NCBI GenBank assembly: GCA_014843695.1
Contig: CM026397.1
Span: 34,416,596 to 34,480,595 of the forward strand
Direction of reading: 5' to 3'
DNA length: 64,000 nt
Source: Archivesica marissinica
Lineage: Eukaryota; Mollusca; Bivalvia; Venerida; Vesicomyidae
Of the stretch, positions 57,816-64,000 are shown piece by piece. The position numbers were made by a program, and so were the translations under genes. The notes below the pieces were generated by a model, which saw nothing but the letters and a program-made list of their open reading frames with translations, was not told the origin of the DNA and did no database searches. Position 1 is the stretch's first letter; each line of letters opens with the position of its first letter.

Positions 57816-58270
57816 GAGTTATCATGGTCATTCACAAACTCTTCTAGTGTTCCTGCAGCTTTCATATTCTTTATTTTTTCTTCAACGACTTCTAAATCGT
57901 CTGCTGTTGCAGATGCCCAGTACGAGTTACAATCACGCCATTCCTTTTTCAACGGGCCCTCGGGATCTCGTAGCGACCTGTTCGTAGCCTCCGGAATGTC
58001 CGCATTTGCATGAACATAGCTCGCACAATGGAAACCGGATTTCCGGAGAATTTGGAACCATTGTCTGTCGTGAGGGTAATGCTTTAGATGACGTTTAGCT
58101 ATGTCTTTGTTGAGGTGTACGAACCATATTGTGTCGTATACACGAGGTGGAGCGCTGGAGGTTATTGCTAGTATTCCATCAGGTTTGAGAACTCGTCTGG
58201 TTTCAGTTAGTGCCTTTTCAATCATCGGAAAGTTTTCACCGTCGGGATTCACTTCCAAGTGATGAAGAAC
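57770..58270 (-). CDS. Class I SAM-dependent methyltransferase, last exon
   Basis: Minus-strand exon of 166 codons with acceptor tatattatag|GTTCTTCATC and stop TGA at 57772-57770. It opens VLHHLEVNPDGENFPMIEKA, the strand-4/helix-D region of Methyltransf_11-type enzymes. ETRRVLKPDGILAITSSAP follows, the usual RVLKPGG…I strand and turn of the fold. Then come an insertion rich in aromatic residues and a closing strand (GFYIVSMLIG). The glycine-rich SAM-binding motif I must lie in earlier exons beyond the window, to the right of the 36-bp array. The substrate is unknown. The start at TTG 58258 is not real because the frame continues to the acceptor. Confidence 0.82.
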   Translation of the reverse strand, partial: VLHHLEVNPDGENFPMIEKALTETRRVLKPDGILAITSSAPPRVYDTIWFVHLNKDIAKRHLKHYPHDRQWFQILRKSGFHCASYVHANADIPEATNRSLRDPEGPLKKEWRDCNSYWASATADDLEVVEEKIKNMKAAGTLEEFVNDHDNSNGFYIVSMLIGKLI

Positions 58271-59949
58271 CTATAATATACTAGAAGACATAGAAAACGC
58301 ACAGCTACATTATATACTAGAGGACATAGAAAACGCACACATATATTATATACTAGAAGACATAGAAAACGCACACATATATTATATACTAGAGGACATA
58401 GAAAACTCACACCTACATTATATACTAGAGAACATAGAAAACGCAAACCTACATTATATACTAAATGACATAGAAAACGCACACCTACATCATATACTAG
58501 AGGACATAGAAAATGCACACATACATTATATACTAGATGACATAGAAAACGCACACCTACATTATATACTAGAGGACATAGAAAACGCACACATACATTA
58601 TATACTAGAGGACATAGAAAACGCACACCTACATTATATACTAGAGGACATAGAAAACGCACACCTACATTATATACTAGAGGACATAGAAAACGCACAC
58701 CTACATTATATACTAGAGGACATAGAAAACGCACACCTACATTATATACTAGAGGACATAGAAAACGCACACCTACATTATATACTAGAGGACATAGAAA
58801 ACGCACACCTACATTATATACTAGAGGACATAGAAAACGCACACCTACATTATATACTAGAGGACATAGAAAACGCACACCTACATTATATACTAGAGGA
58901 CATAGAAAACGCACACCTACATTATATACTAGAGGACATAGAAAACGCACACCTACATTATATACTAGAGGACATAGAAAACGCACACATACATTATATA
59001 CTAGAGGACATAGAAAACGCACACCTACATTATATACTAGAGGACATAGAAAACGCACACCTACATTATATACTAGAGGACATAGAAAACGCACACCTAC
59101 ATTATATACTAGAGGACATAGAAAACGCACACCTACATTATATACTAGAGGACATAGAAAACGCACACCTACATTATATACTAGAGGACATAGAAAACGC
59201 ACACCTACATTATATACTAGAGGACATAGAAAACGCACACCTACATTATATACTAGAGGACATAGAAAACGCACACCTACATTATATACTAGAGGACATA
59301 GAAAACGCACACCTACATTATATACTAGAGGACATAGAAAACGCACACCTACATTATATACTAGAGGACATAGAAAACGCACACCTACATTATATACTAG
59401 AGGACATAGAAAACGCACACCTACATTATATACTAGAGGACATAGAAAACGCACACCTACATTATATACTAGAGGACATAGAAAACGCACACCTACATTA
59501 TATACTAGAGGACATAGAAAACGCACACCTACATTATATACTAGAGGACATAGAAAACGCACACCTACATTATATACTAGAGGACATAGAAAACGCACAC
59601 CTACATTATATACTAGAGGACATAGAAAACGCACACCTACATTATATACTAGAGGACATAGAAAAACGCACACCTACATTATATACTAGAGGACATAGAA
59701 AACGCACACCTACATTATATACTAGAGGACATAGAAAACGCACACCTACATTATATACTAGAGGACATAGAAAACGCACACCTACATTATATACTAGAGG
59801 ACATAGAAAATGCACACATACATTATATACTAGAGGACATAGAAAACGCACACATACATTATATACTAGAGGACATAGAAAACGCACACCTACAGTATAT
59901 ACTAGAGGACATAGAAAATGCACACATACATTATATACTTTTTATTTTT

Positions 59950-60949
59950 NNNNNNNNNNNNNNNNNNNNNNNNNNNNNNNNNNNNNNNNNNNNNNNNNNN
60001 NNNNNNNNNNNNNNNNNNNNNNNNNNNNNNNNNNNNNNNNNNNNNNNNNNNNNNNNNNNNNNNNNNNNNNNNNNNNNNNNNNNNNNNNNNNNNNNNNNNN
60101 NNNNNNNNNNNNNNNNNNNNNNNNNNNNNNNNNNNNNNNNNNNNNNNNNNNNNNNNNNNNNNNNNNNNNNNNNNNNNNNNNNNNNNNNNNNNNNNNNNNN
60201 NNNNNNNNNNNNNNNNNNNNNNNNNNNNNNNNNNNNNNNNNNNNNNNNNNNNNNNNNNNNNNNNNNNNNNNNNNNNNNNNNNNNNNNNNNNNNNNNNNNN
60301 NNNNNNNNNNNNNNNNNNNNNNNNNNNNNNNNNNNNNNNNNNNNNNNNNNNNNNNNNNNNNNNNNNNNNNNNNNNNNNNNNNNNNNNNNNNNNNNNNNNN
60401 NNNNNNNNNNNNNNNNNNNNNNNNNNNNNNNNNNNNNNNNNNNNNNNNNNNNNNNNNNNNNNNNNNNNNNNNNNNNNNNNNNNNNNNNNNNNNNNNNNNN
60501 NNNNNNNNNNNNNNNNNNNNNNNNNNNNNNNNNNNNNNNNNNNNNNNNNNNNNNNNNNNNNNNNNNNNNNNNNNNNNNNNNNNNNNNNNNNNNNNNNNNN
60601 NNNNNNNNNNNNNNNNNNNNNNNNNNNNNNNNNNNNNNNNNNNNNNNNNNNNNNNNNNNNNNNNNNNNNNNNNNNNNNNNNNNNNNNNNNNNNNNNNNNN
60701 NNNNNNNNNNNNNNNNNNNNNNNNNNNNNNNNNNNNNNNNNNNNNNNNNNNNNNNNNNNNNNNNNNNNNNNNNNNNNNNNNNNNNNNNNNNNNNNNNNNN
60801 NNNNNNNNNNNNNNNNNNNNNNNNNNNNNNNNNNNNNNNNNNNNNNNNNNNNNNNNNNNNNNNNNNNNNNNNNNNNNNNNNNNNNNNNNNNNNNNNNNNN
60901 NNNNNNNNNNNNNNNNNNNNNNNNNNNNNNNNNNNNNNNNNNNNNNNNN
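59950..60949. other. Assembly gap, 1000 N
   Basis: Exactly 1000 N inside the 36-bp array, preceded by tttttattttt, which is not part of the array. True length unknown. Confidence 0.99.
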
Positions 60950-62858
60950 GACATAGAAAACGCACACCTACATTATATACTAGAGGACATAGAAAACGCA
61001 CACCTACATTATATACTAGAGGACATAGAAAACGCACACCTACATTATATACTAGAGGACATAGAAAACGCACACCTACATTATATACTAGAGGACATAG
61101 AAAACGCACACCTACATTATATACTAGAGGACATAGAAAACGCACACCTACATTATATACTAGAGGACATAGAAAACGCACACCTACATTATATACTAGA
61201 GGACATAGAAAACGCACACCTACATTATATACTAGAGGACATAGAAAACGCACACCTACATTATATACTAGAGGACATAGAAAACGCACACCTACATTAT
61301 ATACTAGAGGACATAGAAAACGCACACCTACATTATATACTAGAGGACATAGAAAACGCACACCTACATTATATACTAGAGGACATAGAAAACGCACACC
61401 TACATTATATACTAGAGGACATAGAAAACGCACACCTACATTATATACTAGAGGACATAGAAAACGCACACCTACATTATATACTAGAGGACATAGAAAA
61501 CGCACACCTACATTATATACTAGAGGACATAGAAAACGCACACCTACATTATATACTAGAGGACATAGAAAACGCACACCTACATTATATACTAGAGGAC
61601 ATAGAAAACGCACACCTACATTATATACTAGAGGACATAGAAAACGCACACCTACATTATATACTAGAGGACATAGAAAACGCACACCTACATTATATAC
61701 TAGAGGACATAGAAAACGCACACATTATATAGAGGACATAGAAAACGCACACCTACATTATATACTAGAGGACATAGAAAACGCACACCTACATTATATA
61801 CTAGAGGACATAGAAAACGCACACCTACATTATATACTAGAGGACATAGAAAACGCACACATACATTATATACTAGAGGACATAGAAAACGCACACCTAC
61901 ATTATATACTAGAGGACATAGAAAACGCACACCTACATTATATACTAGAGGACATAGAAAACGCACACCTACAGTATATACTAGAGGACATAGAAAACGC
62001 ACACCTACATTATATACTAGAGGACATAGAAAACGCACACATACATTATATACTAGAGGACATAGAAAACGCACACCTACATTATATACTAGAGGACATA
62101 GAAAACGCACACCTACATTATATACTAGAGGACATAGAAAACGCACACCTACATTATATACTAGAGGACATAGAAAACGCACACCTACATTATATACTAG
62201 AGGACATAGAAAACGCACACCTACATTATATACTAGAGGACATAGAAAACGCACACCTACATTATATACTAGAGGACATAGAAAACGCACACCTACATTA
62301 TATACTAGAGGACATAGAAAACGCACACCTACATTATATACTAGAGGACATAGAAAACGCACACCTACATTATATACTAGAGGACATAGAAAACGCACAC
62401 CTACATTATATACTAGAGGACATAGAAAACGCACACATACATTATATACTAGAGGACATAGAAAACGCACACCTACATTATATACTAGAGGACATAGAAA
62501 ACGCACACCTACATTATATACTAGAGGACATAGAAAACGCACACATACATTATATACTAGAGGACATAGAAAACGCACACCTACATTATATACTAGGACA
62601 TAGAAAACGCACACCTACATTATATACTAGAGGACATAGAAAACGCACACCTACATTATATACTAGAGGACATAGAAAACGCACACCTACATTATATACT
62701 AGAGGACATAGAAAACGCACACATACATTATATACTAGAGGACATAGAAAACGCACACCTACATTATATACTAGAGGACATAGAAAACGCACACCTACAT
62801 TATATACTAGAGGACATAGAAAACGCACACCTACATTATATGATTATTATACTAGAGG

Positions 62859-63244
62859 CAGGGCTCGACAAATCCACTCGTCCACTCGTATTTACGAGTG
62901 ACTTTTCGATCTGGACGAGTAGAAATTCCAAGTCGCTTGCCCAGTCGGACGAGTGAACATTTCAGCTAAATATCCAATATAAATCGTAGGAACAAAATAA
63001 AATAATATCCGTTTTACTTTCTTCGGAATGATTACCAGGCGTGATAATGGGAAATCACATCGGATATTTTAATGTGTTTATGCTGCCACATAATTGCATT
63101 TATTAATAAATTAAAGTGCAATTCTGACGATTTTTAATTTTCCTAAAATACATGGGATGAGTGATAGTCCAATCTGGACGAGTGGAACAGTGGCATCACT
63201 CGCCCAGTAGGACGAGTAAGAAATTAAAAATTTGTCGAGGCCTG
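62859..63244. mobile_element. hAT-like MITE inside the 36-bp array
   Basis: Ends CAGGGCTCGACAAAT and atttgtcgaggcctg; subterminal cgcccagtcggacgagtg-type motifs on both sides. Flanks are actagagg and tagaagac, so a clean 8-bp duplication is not visible. No coding capacity. Confidence 0.75.
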
Positions 63245-64000
63245 TAGAAGACATAGAAAATGCACACCTACATTATATACTAGATGACATAGAAAACGCA
63301 CACCTACATTATATACTAGAGGACATAGAAAACGCACACCTACATTATATACTAGAGGACATAGAAAACGCACACCTACATTATATACTAGAGGACATAG
63401 AAAACGCACACCTACATTATATACTAGAGGACATAGAAAACGCACACATACATTATATACTAGAGGACATAGAAAACGCACACATACATTATATACTAGA
63501 GGACATAGAAAACGCACACCTACAGTATATACTAGAGGACATAGAAAATGCACACCTACATTATATACTAGAGGACATAGAAAACGCACACATACATTAT
63601 ATACTAGAGGACATAGAAAACGCACACCTACATTATATATTAAATGACATAGAAAATGCACACCTACATTATATACTAGGACATAGAAAACGCACACCTA
63701 CATTATATACTAGAGGACATAGAAAACGCACACATACATTATATACTAGAGGACATAGAAAACGCACACCTACATTATATACTAGCTAGAGAGGACATAG
63801 AAAACGCACACATACATTATATACTAGAGGACATAGAAAACGCACACCTACATTATATACTAGAGGACATAGAAAACGCACACCTACATCATATACTAGA
63901 GGACATAGAAAATGCACACATACATTATATACTAGAGGACATAGAAAACGCACACATACATTATATACTAGGACATAGAAAACGCACACATACATTATAT

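Larger units (their letters stand above)
58273..64000. repeat. 36-bp array in the methyltransferase intron
   Basis: About 120 visible copies of tagaggacatagaaaacgca cacctacattatatac, very uniform, with the N gap and a hAT-like insertion. The unit nearest the gene (on the minus strand tctagtatattatag) forms the 3' splice site. Twelve-codon unit, hence false VGVRFLCPLVYN and EDIENAHLHYIL proteins. It continues past the window end. Confidence 0.97.

Noticed and set aside
58249..59673. Long VGVRFLCPLVYN-repeat protein and its plus-strand counterpart
   Set aside because: Produced by the 36-bp array; it also continues through N bases.

Overview
The window looks like a piece of an animal nuclear genome, probably a lophotrochozoan and most likely a mollusc (inference). 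The reasons are GT-AG introns, several tRNA-derived SINE families, TTAA- and 8-bp-TSD DNA transposons, and an exon of the IgGFc-binding N-terminal domain type, which is abundant in molluscs. More than half of the sequence is tandem arrays (unit lengths 15 to 67 bp). Where the unit length is a multiple of three, they produce long meaningless open frames. Two 1000-N gaps (29229-30228, 59950-60949) both interrupt arrays.

Layout. 1-34 kb: arrays, SINEs and MITEs with only weak gene fragments, plus a candidate first exon at 9339-9405 and another at 14497. 34.3-52.5 kb: one complete multi-exon gene on the + strand, which I assembled exon by exon. Eight exons, seven GT-AG introns with matching phases, 2055 nt, 684 codons. 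It encodes a secreted protein: signal peptide, a trypsin-fold domain that has lost all three catalytic residues, an LDL-receptor class A domain, and an IgGFc-binding-type domain. I know of no described protein with this order of domains. 55.6 kb: a BED zinc-finger fragment broken by a 147-nt tract made only of A and C. 57.77-58.27 kb: the last exon of a class I SAM-dependent methyltransferase on the minus strand. From 58.27 kb to the window end: a 36-bp array with one gap and one hAT-like insertion.

The most unusual theme is that minisatellites are built from gene edges. The ~65-bp array before exon 5 repeats that exon's 3' splice site plus its first ~38 coding bases about 29 times. The 67-bp array runs into the acceptor of exon 2. 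A ~58-bp array repeats the last codons, stop and 3' flank of the methyltransferase gene, and half of its copies carry a micro-inversion. The 36-bp array supplies the acceptor of the methyltransferase exon. Other arrays are seeded by pieces of SINEs (24-bp and 23-bp arrays, and a triplicated tRNA head). How the genes relate functionally is not visible: the large gene suggests a secreted recognition or adhesion protein, possibly immune, and the methyltransferase is unrelated to it.
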